A stretch of DNA of 64,000 nucleotides. Origin: Eubacteriaceae bacterium (GTDB taxonomy: Bacteria; Bacillota; Clostridia; Lachnospirales; Lachnospiraceae). Location: positions 1-64,000 of the forward strand of contig CABIYF010000015.1 of the NCBI GenBank assembly GCA_902362875.1, read 5' to 3'. The notes under the pieces were generated by a model. It saw nothing but the letters and a program-made list of their open reading frames with translations. It was not told where the DNA came from and made no database searches. The translations under genes and the position numbers were made by a program. This document shows, in pieces, positions 1-8,023 of this stretch; the first letter of the stretch is position 1; each line of letters begins with the position of its first letter.

Positions 1-149
1 ATATCCCCAAACAGAATGATGATAAATTCCGTAATCACAAACCATGTAATCTGTGTAAAAGTAACGGGAAAGGGCAAGTTAAAGTCATTGATTGCATATA
101 AGACTTTTTCTACGTTCCAGATACCCGTGTAGCTTTTAATCTTTTTCAA
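1..149 (-). CDS. tcpE: TcpE family conjugal transfer membrane protein (partial)
   Basis: Only the first 49 codons are present; the gene runs off the left edge. It begins at a TTG (147-149) with AAAGGAG about ten bases upstream. The peptide contains KSYTGIWNVEKVLY and then a hydrophobic stretch, the N-terminus typical of Tn916 Orf17/TcpE. This small membrane protein belongs to the type IV secretion machinery of Tn916-family elements. A terminator-like hairpin lies between it and the preceding ardA gene, so its expression may be controlled separately. Confidence 0.85.
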   Translation of the reverse strand, partial: MKKIKSYTGIWNVEKVLYAINDFNLPFPVTFTQITWFVITEFIIILFGD

Positions 150-180
150 GTTCTTTCAGCTCCTTTCGTAAGTTTCTAAA

Positions 181-212
181 TAGAAAAGGACAGCCATGTT
201 TCAGACTGTCCC
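181..212 (-). terminator. Hairpin with U-tract upstream of tcpE
   Basis: On the minus strand GGACAG (206-211) pairs with CTGTCC (188-193) and is followed by TTTTCTA. It lies after ardA and about 30 bases before the tcpE start. Its sequence around the stem resembles the hairpin at 12855-12876 in front of the surface-protein gene, so it looks like one copy of an element-specific terminator or attenuator. Confidence 0.6.
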
Positions 213-267
213 TTAAAAGAGAAATACGCTGTCAGTAGCAACAATGCTTGTCGCAGATCTTCCAGCG

Positions 268-771
268 TTAATATGGTATCTCGCACATACCTCGGCTTGT
301 TTCAATAAAGCAACCGCCCATATCCAAATCTCGCCCGTAGGCTTCATAGTCAATGTAGTTCTGCAAGCTGGGTGGAATATCCCCAAGTGCCTGCAATTCG
401 TCTATGTAGTAGTAGGCAACGTCTGTCATGGTTTCACAGTCGGGATAATAATAAATATCGTCCTTGTGTTCCACGACTTCTTCCAGCGTCCCGTAGTGGC
501 TGATAAATTCGTCCAGACACTCTACGATATAGTCGGGAAGTTCCTCTATCATTTCATACATCTCATTGAGTTCTTCAATAGAAACATACTCGCCAATCGC
601 AATAGGGAAGTTGTCGGTATCATGGATAGCGTATTCCTCATACTGTTCATTCAAGCCGATTTTTTCTTTTACATCTTCCTCGTCAATAGGAAATGTGAAC
701 CAAGCACCGACTAAATAGCCCTCATTGTATTTGCCAAGATTAGCAATGTAAACCGCCATATCATCAATCAT
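268..771 (-). CDS. ardA: ArdA family antirestriction protein (Orf18-like)
   Basis: This 167-residue, strongly acidic protein contains MAVYIANLGKYNEG near its start and AYGRDLDM near its end, as in Tn916 Orf18. ArdA is a DNA mimic that inhibits type I restriction enzymes, protecting the element as it enters a new host. A longer frame begins at GTG 780, but the ATG at 771 has a better-placed AGGTGG and is preferred. It directly follows a divergent paralogue at 789-1292, an unusual tandem arrangement. A hairpin terminator separates it from tcpE downstream. Confidence 0.9.
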   Translation of the reverse strand: MIDDMAVYIANLGKYNEGYLVGAWFTFPIDEEDVKEKIGLNEQYEEYAIHDTDNFPIAIGEYVSIEELNEMYEMIEELPDYIVECLDEFISHYGTLEEVVEHKDDIYYYPDCETMTDVAYYYIDELQALGDIPPSLQNYIDYEAYGRDLDMGGCFIETSRGMCEIPY

Positions 772-788
772 AAGCACCACCTCATTTC

Positions 789-1292
789 CTACTCTGGCAG
801 TTCAAAGATACCGTGTTCTGTTACTAAAAATTTCCCGTGTTCCTGCAAGTGAGAAGCATAGGCTTCAAAGTCAAAATAGTAGGCTTGACAGTCCTCGGAT
901 AAATGTTTGAACGTCGGGTCGTTCATCAGCTTTTGCTTTGCAACATCTATCATGCTTTTGCAGTTGGGATAAACCGTAATCACGTTCCTGCAAATATAAA
1001 GTGCTTCTAAATTTTCAAACACCGTAAGTAGTGATACATATTCTTCCTGCATATCACTTGAAAGCTGGCGGTACATAAAATCTAATTCGTTGAGCTGGTA
1101 CACGCTTGTATGTTCGTGGACTTCATCAGCATAAGGCAACACCTTTTCGATAATACGGTAATCCCCACTTTCTGCACCGACACCTAACTTTTCTTCAAAC
1201 TCGGCAACATCTATCGGCAGTTCAAACCAGTATGATATTGTTTCTTCGCCAGTTGTTCCTTTCGTTTCCACCAGCACCCTTGTTTCCTGCAT
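789..1292 (-). CDS. Second ArdA-like antirestriction protein
   Basis: This acidic protein has 167 residues, the same length as its neighbour at 268-771. It shares the ArdA layout: SYWFELPIDV near the N-terminus, YQLNELDFMY in the middle, a DCQAYYFDFEAYASHL segment and a terminal HGIFELPE. Sequence identity to the neighbour is modest, so this is an old duplication or a separately acquired paralogue. The start at 1292 has GGACGTGAGG upstream. It overlaps the 3' end of the upstream small gene by 82 bases. Two ArdA types could target different restriction systems; that is inference. Confidence 0.8.
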   Translation of the reverse strand: MQETRVLVETKGTTGEETISYWFELPIDVAEFEEKLGVGAESGDYRIIEKVLPYADEVHEHTSVYQLNELDFMYRQLSSDMQEEYVSLLTVFENLEALYICRNVITVYPNCKSMIDVAKQKLMNDPTFKHLSEDCQAYYFDFEAYASHLQEHGKFLVTEHGIFELPE

Positions 1293-1507
1293 TGTTCCTC
1301 ACGTCCTTTCTGTTGTTTCATCACATCTTGTAAGGTCTGGTACGACATACCAAACACATACTTTGAAAAATCTTCTAACTGTCTTTCTTCATAGTCGGCA
1401 GGGTTCAGTCGTTTCATTTCCTGCCACACCTTACGCTTGTAAGAGGGCAGGTCGGAAATGTATTCACAGCCGACTTTTGCCTGCATATCCTTAAAAATAT
1501 CGTTCAT
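1211..1507 (-). CDS. Small conserved ICE protein, function unknown
   Basis: A 98-residue basic protein with a good ribosome site (GGAGTG, eight bases before ATG 1507). No family is recognised. The N-terminal 65 residues look ordinary (SDLPSYKRKVWQEMKRLNPA), while the last 30 residues are very Lys/Arg/Gln/Cys-rich and lie over the start of the ardA paralogue in another frame. The tail may therefore be a read-on extension after loss of an earlier stop. It is the first gene downstream of the cargo-cassette terminator at 1534-1569. Confidence 0.55.
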   Translation of the reverse strand: MNDIFKDMQAKVGCEYISDLPSYKRKVWQEMKRLNPADYEERQLEDFSKYVFGMSYQTLQDVMKQQKGREEQCRKQGCWWKRKEQLAKKQYHTGLNCR

Positions 1508-1533
1508 GTCATCACTCCAATCTGATTTTAGGT

Positions 1534-1569
1534 AAGAAAAAAGCAGTCAATCCTAAGACTAACTGCTTT
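1534..1569 (-). terminator. Intrinsic terminator of the NTF2 cargo cassette
   Basis: On the minus strand AGCAGT (1562-1567) pairs with ACTGCT (1542-1547), followed by TTTTTTC. It sits between the cargo gene (stop at 1598) and the next ICE gene (start 1507). An almost identical sequence, including the loop, ends the second cargo cassette at 5250-5284. Confidence 0.75.
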
Positions 1570-1597
1570 ATGTATATGGATATAATTTGATTAAGTT

Positions 1598-2017
1598 TTA
1601 AAACCAGTTTGTTTTTTCATCTCTAAATTGAGGGTTATCGCTGTGTTGATATGGATTATAGTTATTCAGATTGCAACCATATTCTTTTAATGATTTGATT
1701 TTGTTATCTTCTGTCCATTCAATTAAGGAAATACCGTCAAATTCTTCAACGCTTCCCGTATTCATTTCATTTTTAAAATACCATTCTACGACAGTTTGAT
1801 TTTCTTTATGAAAGAACTGTTTAATATCCCAAATAATGACTTTACCACGAGTATTCCATTCATTAAACCAATGTTTTACTGTTTTAAGATTTTCATATTT
1901 AGGACACCAGCTTTCCGTATAAACAACATCTTCTGTAAAAATTTTATCCATTCCTAAGTCTTGCTGTTTCAACCACATATCAAACCATAAACGAATAATT
2001 TTTTCTCTCTCATTCAA
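1598..2017 (-). CDS. NTF2/SnoaL-like protein (ICE cargo)
   Basis: A 139-residue protein with the small alpha-beta cone layout of NTF2/SnoaL-like proteins: an N-terminal helix (REKIIRLWFDMWLKQQDL), then alternating strands rich in aromatic residues and a conserved-looking FDGISLIEW strand. Members range from polyketide cyclases to proteins of unknown ligand; no catalytic residues can be assigned. It is more AT-rich than the surrounding transfer genes, has its own promoter (2049-2077) and its own terminator, so it looks like an independently acquired cargo gene. Confidence 0.7.
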   Translation of the reverse strand: MNEREKIIRLWFDMWLKQQDLGMDKIFTEDVVYTESWCPKYENLKTVKHWFNEWNTRGKVIIWDIKQFFHKENQTVVEWYFKNEMNTGSVEEFDGISLIEWTEDNKIKSLKEYGCNLNNYNPYQHSDNPQFRDEKTNWF

Positions 2018-2048
2018 AATAGAACACCTCGATTACTTCTTTTTTCAC

Positions 2049-2077
2049 ATTATAGCACCCATACATCAGCCCCACAA
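2049..2077 (-). promoter_or_regulatory. Sigma-A-type promoter of the NTF2 cargo gene
   Basis: On the minus strand TTGTGG (2072-2077) and TATAAT (2049-2054) are separated by 17 bases, and the start codon is about 30 bases downstream. Together with the terminator at 1534-1569 this makes the cargo gene a self-contained cassette. Confidence 0.6.
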
Positions 2078-2084
2078 TAAAATT

Positions 2085-2306
2085 TTATGCACCGATAATC
2101 TTATTGAACAGCTCTAACAGTACATCTTTCACACCGCCAGCATTGAATACCAAGCCGACAGCAATCAAGGCAACTACCAAAAAGCCGATAAGTTTGGAAA
2201 ACTCACGCTTGAACCCTAAGTAGATACCGATAACCACAATCGCCATAAGCACTAAGCTCTGTGCGTTTGATAAAAACCATTGATACAAATTTTGTCCGAA
2301 ATTCAT
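2085..2306 (-). CDS. tcpD: TcpD family membrane protein
   Basis: A 73-residue protein with two hydrophobic segments (about residues 15-32 and 38-57) and a short polar tail, matching the TcpD family of small membrane proteins in Tn916-like elements. It is presumed to be part of the conjugation membrane complex. Its ATG follows directly after the TAA of the upstream small gene at 2307-2441, so the two are probably translationally coupled. The cargo cassette lies immediately downstream. Confidence 0.8.
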   Translation of the reverse strand: MNFGQNLYQWFLSNAQSLVLMAIVVIGIYLGFKREFSKLIGFLVVALIAVGLVFNAGGVKDVLLELFNKIIGA

Positions 2307-2441
2307 TTAATTGTCCTCGCTTTCTTTTAATTGTTTCATTTCATAGTCAGCTTCTTTGCCGACATTCAAAATACACATCAAGACTACACCGATACCCATT
2401 CCCATAGATACCAGCAGGAAATCTTTTAATAATACCCACAT
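2307..2441 (-). CDS. DUF3789-like small membrane protein
   Basis: A 44-residue frame starting MWVLLKDFLLVSMGMGIG and ending in a charged tail (KQLKESEDN). One transmembrane helix fills residues 3-25. Size, N-terminus and position between the relaxase and tcpD fit the DUF3789 proteins annotated in Tn1549-like elements; the role is unknown. The stop codon abuts the tcpD start. Confidence 0.7.
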   Translation of the reverse strand: MWVLLKDFLLVSMGMGIGVVLMCILNVGKEADYEMKQLKESEDN

Positions 2442-2452
2442 TTTTATCACTC

Positions 2453-3649
2453 CTAACTTTCTACTAAATCTTTTGCAGGGGTCGTCTGCTGTTTGATTAT
2501 CATTTCATGCTTTTCTGTGAGCTTTGCCTGCTGTTCGATTGTTTCCATGTAATCTGTACCATTTCCCTTATCAATCTTTTTCAGCATTTTCAAGGTCGGT
2601 GCTACCTGCCGTTGTACCCAACGCAACGTGCGGTCTAAGGTGTACGGCTCTGGCTTTGTCGTCAGCTTCAAGCTCTGTCTGTTATCGCCGATAAACCAAG
2701 CCCAGCGGTCATTGAGTTTCCAGTCGCTTTTTCGTTTGTCGGGTTCTTCATCAACAAACCGCACATACTGGTTGATGATAGAAAAGGCGGTCTGCTCTGC
2801 GTCATAATACGTCAGCAAATCTCGTACTGCATAATAGGCTCGTTCATTTCTAAGCCGTATCTCAAAACGGTTAATAATATCGGCTTCTTCCAGCGGTATC
2901 CCGAACTTGACGTACTGCTCATAGTCCTTTTCATAGATACAGAAATACACATCGGATTTCAGCGAACCAAGATAAAGGGTACGCCCCATATATTCTCTGT
3001 CGTCCTCTCTATGCTTGATAAGCTCGCCCGACAAGTAAAACTTGTAACTTCTGGACTTTCCGATATATTCCCGTTTCCTGCATTTTTCCGCAAGCTCTGG
3101 AATATCCAAAATGCCCATATGGTCGTTGATAGCAAGGTCGATACGCTTCATAACACCACCGTCTACGAGTGCGTCCATGAGAAAGTCATACCAGCTTCTT
3201 TCCTGTGCCAGCAAGTAACTTTCAAACTGTCGGCAACCTCGCCCCTTTAACTCTAAAAGGACACCCTTTTCTTCGTCAGCCGACGTATAGATAAAGATGT
3301 CCCCTAAAGAATAATGCTCCGTATAACTGTAATGTCCGTAATCTTCATGGAGCATATAGTTGATATTCAGTTTTAATATATCTTTGATGATGTGCTGTAT
3401 ATCCAGCGTGGGAAAACGGATTTTTACATAATCAAACAGCATGGTAAGCGGTGCTTCTGGATTGAACTTTGCCAGTTCCTTTTGCAGAGTATTAAGAAGT
3501 TCCTTTGACGGCTTCATTTTTCCGCTTTCTATCTTGTTGAGATATTCCCTTGTGATACCAGAAGCCAACGCCAGCCTGCCTTGTGAGATACCGTAAGCAA
3601 TCCGTTTCTCCCGTAATTCTTTTATTCCTTGTTCTTCATTCAGAACCAT
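2453..3649 (-). CDS. mobT: MobT family relaxase / replication initiation factor (Orf20-like)
   Basis: A 398-residue protein. Residues 10-62 form a Cro/C1-type helix-turn-helix (GISQGRLALASGITREYLNK). The rest matches the Rep_trans-type relaxase of Tn916 Orf20, including MLHEDYGHYSYTEHYSLGD. It nicks the oriT next to it (3668-3826) and starts rolling-circle transfer and replication of the element. It lies downstream of oriT and the coupling ATPase, in the same order as Tn916. The start at 3649 has only a weak GGGGG just upstream, so the exact N-terminus is uncertain. Confidence 0.92.
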   Translation of the reverse strand: MVLNEEQGIKELREKRIAYGISQGRLALASGITREYLNKIESGKMKPSKELLNTLQKELAKFNPEAPLTMLFDYVKIRFPTLDIQHIIKDILKLNINYMLHEDYGHYSYTEHYSLGDIFIYTSADEEKGVLLELKGRGCRQFESYLLAQERSWYDFLMDALVDGGVMKRIDLAINDHMGILDIPELAEKCRKREYIGKSRSYKFYLSGELIKHREDDREYMGRTLYLGSLKSDVYFCIYEKDYEQYVKFGIPLEEADIINRFEIRLRNERAYYAVRDLLTYYDAEQTAFSIINQYVRFVDEEPDKRKSDWKLNDRWAWFIGDNRQSLKLTTKPEPYTLDRTLRWVQRQVAPTLKMLKKIDKGNGTDYMETIEQQAKLTEKHEMIIKQQTTPAKDLVES

Positions 3650-3667
3650 ACCCCCAATCTGTAAAGT

Positions 3668-3826
3668 GTGAAGTTTTTTAAGGCGACTTCACATCTGAAT
3701 TTTGCAAGGAAACTATGCGATAAGCCTTATGTTTCCTATGTTTTTTGTCTATTGTCCATTTGCAAACGTACCCCTCTGTTAGATACCGAGGGGTTTTACC
3801 TGCTGGCGTGGCTTCGCCACACCAGC
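3668..3826. other. oriT: Origin of conjugative transfer (oriT)
   Basis: The intergenic stretch between the relaxase and the FtsK-like gene is packed with inverted repeats. The key one is at 3770-3794: ACCCCTC, an 11-base loop TGTTAGATACC, then GAGGGGT. On the minus strand the loop reads GGTATCTAACA, the core of the Tn916 oriT nick region (a related core is known in ICEBs1). Further hairpins are at 3668-3692 (GTGAAGT/ACTTCAC), 3707-3737 (AGGAAAC/GTTTCCT) and 3802-3826 (GCTGG-GTGGC with a 3-base loop). Confidence 0.85.
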
Positions 3827-3831
3827 AACGG

Positions 3832-5226
3832 CTAGTCCGTGCCGTCGCCTTTCGCTTCGCACGTCGCCGTCACGTCCTGCCTTGCTTGTGCAAGAGAACC
3901 GATAGTCTGCAAAAAATCATGTCCTTTCGGGACTAAAGGCGTATAAAATTCACTTATAACACTTGTTCCCACATCACAATAGCCACGCCCCTTGATACGC
4001 TTCTGGAAAAACTGCTTTTTCACATCTGAACCAAACAGCATACCGTAACCTAATTCGCTGATACGCCCAAGTCCCACACGGAAATTGAAGTTATCTCTGA
4101 TACCATCTGAAAAATACTTTGCGTCTGGACGCTGGCAGGCAACAATAAGGAAATAACCTGCTTGTCGCCCTAACATAACGATTTTCTTTAACTGGCTAAG
4201 TAAGCTCACGCTTTCTTTTGTCCCCAACATTTCAAAAAACGCCACATATTCATCAAAGATAAGAAAGCAGGGTGGAAGTCCCAGATAGGCGTAGTTTTCG
4301 CCCGTCTTATAGTTCGGGTGTTGCTTCATTTCCTCACTTCGCCGTACCATGCCCTCATAAAAGGCATTGACGCATTCAATCATTTCTTCTTTGGTGTGAT
4401 AGACATTAGGCATGACTGTTCCCAAGTCTGCAAGGTCGCTGTTCTTAGGGTCTAAAATGTAAAGGATAGCGTCAGTATGCAGTAGGGCTTCAATGAGCGT
4501 CAGCAGAAAATAGGTTTTACCGCCACCAGTCCCACCAGCAATCAGAGCATGAGGAAGTGCGTCATATTCCCAGACAAGATTTTTCATCAGTCTAAGACAG
4601 CCGTTCTCTGCACGTACTTCATTAATGGTAATACGGTTCGCTATCATATCATAAAGCAGAGTATATTCGATATATCCGTCATGCAAGGTCTTGTCGGTCA
4701 GCTCACAATACAAACCACTTTCCAATTTATCCTCTAACCGTAAAAGCTGGTCTTGATATTTTCCCAACGTGATTTCACAGCGGATATGGAGCAGTCCCTT
4801 TTCCATTTGATAATAAATCTTCGGAAACCAGACGATTTTTTCCCTTGATCTGCTTTGCAGGTCAGTAAAAAAACCGCTGTCTTGTACGGTATCGGCTTCA
4901 TACCACTTATTTTCCAACACCATTCTTGCCAGCTTTTGACGGTGCAGGAGCTTCTTGAAACTGTCGTAACAGAAGCGGTAATACAGAAAAGCGACCAATA
5001 CACAAGCACCAGTCGCTATCAGTATGGTTATGAAGTTGTAAGGGGAGAGTGTCAAGCCATTCTCTAACAAGCTGAAATGCTCCCAATCGGTACGCATGAG
5101 CTGTTTCATATTCAGTAGCAGGAGAACCGCCACAAATATAAACAGAAGCGTTCCTATGGAAAAATGGTAAACAAGGTGCTTGTCGCTGGCTCTGATACGG
5201 TGTCCTTTATTCCAAATCTTACGCAT
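3832..5226 (-). CDS. FtsK/SpoIIIE-type coupling ATPase (Orf21-like)
   Basis: A 464-residue membrane-anchored ATPase. Two transmembrane helices (about residues 23-40 and 65-83) precede a RecA-like motor domain with Walker A (AGGTGGGKTY) and Walker B (CFLIFDEYVAF). In Tn916-family elements this protein delivers the relaxase-bound single strand to the secretion channel. It starts at 5226 just downstream of the cargo terminator at 5250-5284, which separates it from the YdcP genes that normally precede it. Length is normal for the family. Confidence 0.92.
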   Translation of the reverse strand: MRKIWNKGHRIRASDKHLVYHFSIGTLLFIFVAVLLLLNMKQLMRTDWEHFSLLENGLTLSPYNFITILIATGACVLVAFLYYRFCYDSFKKLLHRQKLARMVLENKWYEADTVQDSGFFTDLQSRSREKIVWFPKIYYQMEKGLLHIRCEITLGKYQDQLLRLEDKLESGLYCELTDKTLHDGYIEYTLLYDMIANRITINEVRAENGCLRLMKNLVWEYDALPHALIAGGTGGGKTYFLLTLIEALLHTDAILYILDPKNSDLADLGTVMPNVYHTKEEMIECVNAFYEGMVRRSEEMKQHPNYKTGENYAYLGLPPCFLIFDEYVAFFEMLGTKESVSLLSQLKKIVMLGRQAGYFLIVACQRPDAKYFSDGIRDNFNFRVGLGRISELGYGMLFGSDVKKQFFQKRIKGRGYCDVGTSVISEFYTPLVPKGHDFLQTIGSLAQARQDVTATCEAKGDGTD

Positions 5227-5249
5227 AAATCAATCACTCCTTTCTGGGT

Positions 5250-5284
5250 ACGAAAAAAGCAGTCAATCATAAGACTAACTGCTA
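5250..5284 (-). terminator. Intrinsic terminator of the two-component/ABC cargo cassette
   Basis: On the minus strand AGCAGT (5278-5283) pairs with ACTGCT (5258-5263), followed by TTTTTTCG. The stem, loop and tail match the terminator at 1534-1569 with only one or two loop changes. It lies between the histidine kinase stop (5298) and the FtsK-like start (5226). Confidence 0.75.
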
Positions 5285-5297
5285 TAAAAAGTTATTT

Positions 5298-6185
5298 TCA
5301 CAAATCAAACACAATGCAAATATTAAGCATTTCATTGTTATACTCGGCTGAAATTGTACCATTCATCTTTTCAACTAATGCTTTTGAAATAGACAATCCC
5401 AGTCCAGTTGAATTTCTAGCATTATTAACTGTATAAAATCGGTCAAATAATTTTCCAACTTCTATTTCAGTCAAATTTGAAGCATGGTTTATAAAATGAA
5501 TTTCTCCATTTTCAAATAATGTAACTTCTAAATCACCATTACTGTACTTGACCACATTATTCAATAAATTTGCAAATATTCTTGATAATGCGGAACGGTC
5601 AAGATTACGAACTATCTTTTTCTGTGGAATGATAATCTTAGGAGAAATTTGCTTTTCTTTTAAAATTGTATAAAATGAAGCGATACTTTCCTCTAATACA
5701 TTGTTAATAGTAATAGGTTCAATTTTTAAATCTTCTTCTGAAGTTAAAATCACAGAATAACGAAATAATTCTTCTGTTAGTTGTTTTAGCATTTCTGTAC
5801 GATTTTTTATGACAGCAATATATCTATTCACTTTTTCACTTTTTTCTTCTTGTTCAAGTAAATCCAAATAGCCATATATTGCGGTTAGCGGTGTGCGTAA
5901 ATCGTGAGAAACATTTGTAACAGCATTTTTTAATTCTATATCGCCTTTTTGAAATTTTCTGCGTTCAGCTCGGAGCTTTCGTAGCTGGATATTTATTTCA
6001 TTTGCTAAATGACACATATATTTATCGTTGCTTGAAATATCAATCAGAGTATTACTATCGGTTATGAGCTTTTCAGCGAATGAACATTCTATTTCTTTTG
6101 CAGATTTTCGTAATAAATGTATCTTGATAAGTAACAAGACAATCACTAAAATCAGTCCACTTATGAAAAGCCATAACCATAGCAT
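5298..6185 (-). CDS. Sensor histidine kinase of ICE cargo
   Basis: A 295-residue kinase with one N-terminal membrane helix (about residues 3-21) and no extracellular domain. Next come a HAMP-like coiled segment, the phosphoacceptor box SHDLRTPLTAIYGYLDLL and an ATPase domain ending in TGLGLSISKALVEK. The layout resembles kinases paired with peptide-antibiotic exporters, where the transporter often takes part in sensing. It is the last gene of the cassette RR-ATPase-permease-kinase, 14 bases after the permease. Its probable partner is the OmpR-type regulator at 8024-8686. Confidence 0.9.
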   Translation of the reverse strand: MLWLWLFISGLILVIVLLLIKIHLLRKSAKEIECSFAEKLITDSNTLIDISSNDKYMCHLANEINIQLRKLRAERRKFQKGDIELKNAVTNVSHDLRTPLTAIYGYLDLLEQEEKSEKVNRYIAVIKNRTEMLKQLTEELFRYSVILTSEEDLKIEPITINNVLEESIASFYTILKEKQISPKIIIPQKKIVRNLDRSALSRIFANLLNNVVKYSNGDLEVTLFENGEIHFINHASNLTEIEVGKLFDRFYTVNNARNSTGLGLSISKALVEKMNGTISAEYNNEMLNICIVFDL

Positions 6186-6199
6186 AATTTTTCACTCCT

Positions 6200-7027
6200 T
6201 TACTTTAAATCTTTTTTCTTGAAAATCCAAACACCTGCACCAGTTGTAAGTATAACGATTACTAAGGAATATATAGGCAATCGTGTTAAATTAACAACTT
6301 GCATTGTTGAACATTGAATTGCTTGACCGCCTGGATTTACATCATAAATGAATTGCACAATTTCTCGTTTTGTTCCGTCTAAATATTTTGGATTTTCCAT
6401 TTCTTGAGCTGTGTTTTCTCCATTTTCTCCTATCGAATAAGCTGGAATAGTTTTTGGAGCGTCCAACATTCTATTACACATTGCACCAGCAAACAAAAGC
6501 CCAAATGAAAATAGAATACAAGCTACTGCAATAATAGCTTTATTTTGAGAGAGCATTGCTACAAGTGTGAAAAGAGAAGCAAATGTAACTGATAAAACCA
6601 AGACAGTTATTCCTATCATTACAATCATTTTCATATCAGCAACAAAAAATCCAAGTAAAGGAATTCCAACGCTGAGATACGGAACAAAAAACACAATACA
6701 CATTGTAATTGCAATAATAGAACAAGTTACCATATTTGATAAATAAATAGTTTCTCTTTTCTGTCCTACGATAATTTTGTTTCTGATTGTTCCGTCATTA
6801 TGTTCTGTACCGATAAAAAGACTACAAAATACAGCAAGAATAATTCCTATGAACAATGCACACATGAAAAATCCATTGTCAAGATTATTGATATATCCAG
6901 ACTGTTTCATATCCCTATATCTCAATAGTGGGCTAGCTATTCCAATCACAAACATAAAAGCTAATGAACCCCTAAAACATTTATTTTTCCTTAATCGAAA
7001 GAAATTAGCAGATAATAATTTATTCAT
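6200..7027 (-). CDS. ABC-2 type transporter permease of ICE cargo
   Basis: A protein of about 275 residues with six hydrophobic segments and a conserved-looking FIGTEHNDGTIRNKI loop after the second one, typical of ABC-2 permeases in lantibiotic or bacitracin-type resistance exporters. The start at ATG 7027 has AGGGGG eight bases upstream and overlaps the ATPase gene by eight bases; a GTG at 7036 is less likely. It would pair with the ATPase at 7020-7934. The substrate is unknown; antimicrobial peptide export or membrane repair is an inference from the two-component partners. Confidence 0.85.
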   Translation of the reverse strand: MNKLLSANFFRLRKNKCFRGSLAFMFVIGIASPLLRYRDMKQSGYINNLDNGFFMCALFIGIILAVFCSLFIGTEHNDGTIRNKIIVGQKRETIYLSNMVTCSIIAITMCIVFFVPYLSVGIPLLGFFVADMKMIVMIGITVLVLSVTFASLFTLVAMLSQNKAIIAVACILFSFGLLFAGAMCNRMLDAPKTIPAYSIGENGENTAQEMENPKYLDGTKREIVQFIYDVNPGGQAIQCSTMQVVNLTRLPIYSLVIVILTTGAGVWIFKKKDLK

Positions 7028-7934
7028 GTCTTGCACCCCCTACCAAGCTAACAAAATAACTTTCTAAACTTTCATCATGTTCATGTATCGAAATAACTTC
7101 ACAATCTTTTTTGGATAATTCTGTCGTTAATTTTGAAATATTAACTTTTTCAAAAATATCCGCTTCTGTATTAGAAAGTATTTTATATTCAATGTTCATA
7201 GTGTCTAAAACATAAGCAAGGGTTTTTGTGCTTGATACTTTTAAATGAGTACATTTTCGGCATTTACTTTCCAATTCAATAGAGCTAATCTGTTTTATCA
7301 TTTTACCATTGTCAATAAAGCCATAGTATGTTGCCAGTTTTGATAGCTCGTCTAATATATGACTAGAAATCAAAACGGTAATTCCATGTTCTTGATTGAG
7401 CTTCAAGATCAATTCCCTAATTTCTATAATTCCTTGTGGGTCAAGTCCATTGACTGGCTCATCAAGAACGAGAAAATCTGGCGAACCTGCAAGAGCAACC
7501 GCAATACCTAGTCTTTGACGCATACCAAGAGAAAAATTTTTTGTTTTTTTATTTCCCGTATTTTCAAGACCAACTAATTTTAATATTTCGGAAATTCCAT
7601 CATCAGAGGGAATACCTAATACTTTGTATTGCTCCTTTAAATTTTCATACGCTGTTAAATCAACATAAATTGACGGTGTTTCTACGATTGCTCCCATTCT
7701 GCGACGAGATTTTGTAATGTCCTTATCTATGTGCTTTTTGCCATAAAGAACATAGTCGCCAGATGTAGGCTCTTGTAAACCACATATCAACCGTATAAGA
7801 GTTGTTTTGCCTGCTCCGTTTTTGCCGATAAGACCATAAATCGAACCTTTAGGCACATTCATTGATAAGCCGTTGAGTGCTTTAAAATGCCCGTAGTTCT
7901 TACATAAAGAATTTGTTTTAAGAACATATTCCAT
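7020..7934 (-). CDS. ABC transporter ATP-binding protein of ICE cargo
   Basis: A 304-residue ATPase with Walker A (GKNGAGKTTLIRL), the ABC signature (FSLGMRQRLGIA) and Walker B (DFLVLDEPVNGLDP) with its switch histidine (SSHILDELS). The 90-residue C-terminal extension is usual in BcrA/MutF-like exporters. It energises the permease whose gene overlaps its end. The promoter region upstream (7965-8021) carries direct repeats, suggesting control by the cassette's own response regulator. Confidence 0.92.
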   Translation of the reverse strand: MEYVLKTNSLCKNYGHFKALNGLSMNVPKGSIYGLIGKNGAGKTTLIRLICGLQEPTSGDYVLYGKKHIDKDITKSRRRMGAIVETPSIYVDLTAYENLKEQYKVLGIPSDDGISEILKLVGLENTGNKKTKNFSLGMRQRLGIAVALAGSPDFLVLDEPVNGLDPQGIIEIRELILKLNQEHGITVLISSHILDELSKLATYYGFIDNGKMIKQISSIELESKCRKCTHLKVSSTKTLAYVLDTMNIEYKILSNTEADIFEKVNISKLTTELSKKDCEVISIHEHDESLESYFVSLVGGARHE

Positions 7935-7964
7935 GATTTTTACCTCCTGTTTTCTGATATAGTT

Positions 7965-8021
7965 ATTCTATCTTGTAAGAGTAAAGAAAGCGGTAAAGAA
8001 AACAGTAAAGAAACAGTAAAG
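7965..8021 (-). promoter_or_regulatory. Regulated promoter with GTAAAG direct repeats
   Basis: On the plus strand GTAAAG occurs at 7981, 7993, 8005 and 8016, a spacing of 11-12 bases (about one helical turn). On the minus strand the repeats lie directly upstream of TAGAAT (7965-7970), and there is no good -35 box at the right distance. Helix-phased direct repeats replacing the -35 are the usual arrangement for OmpR-family activators, so the response regulator encoded just upstream probably binds here to drive the ABC genes and kinase. Confidence 0.6.
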
Positions 8022-8023
8022 AT

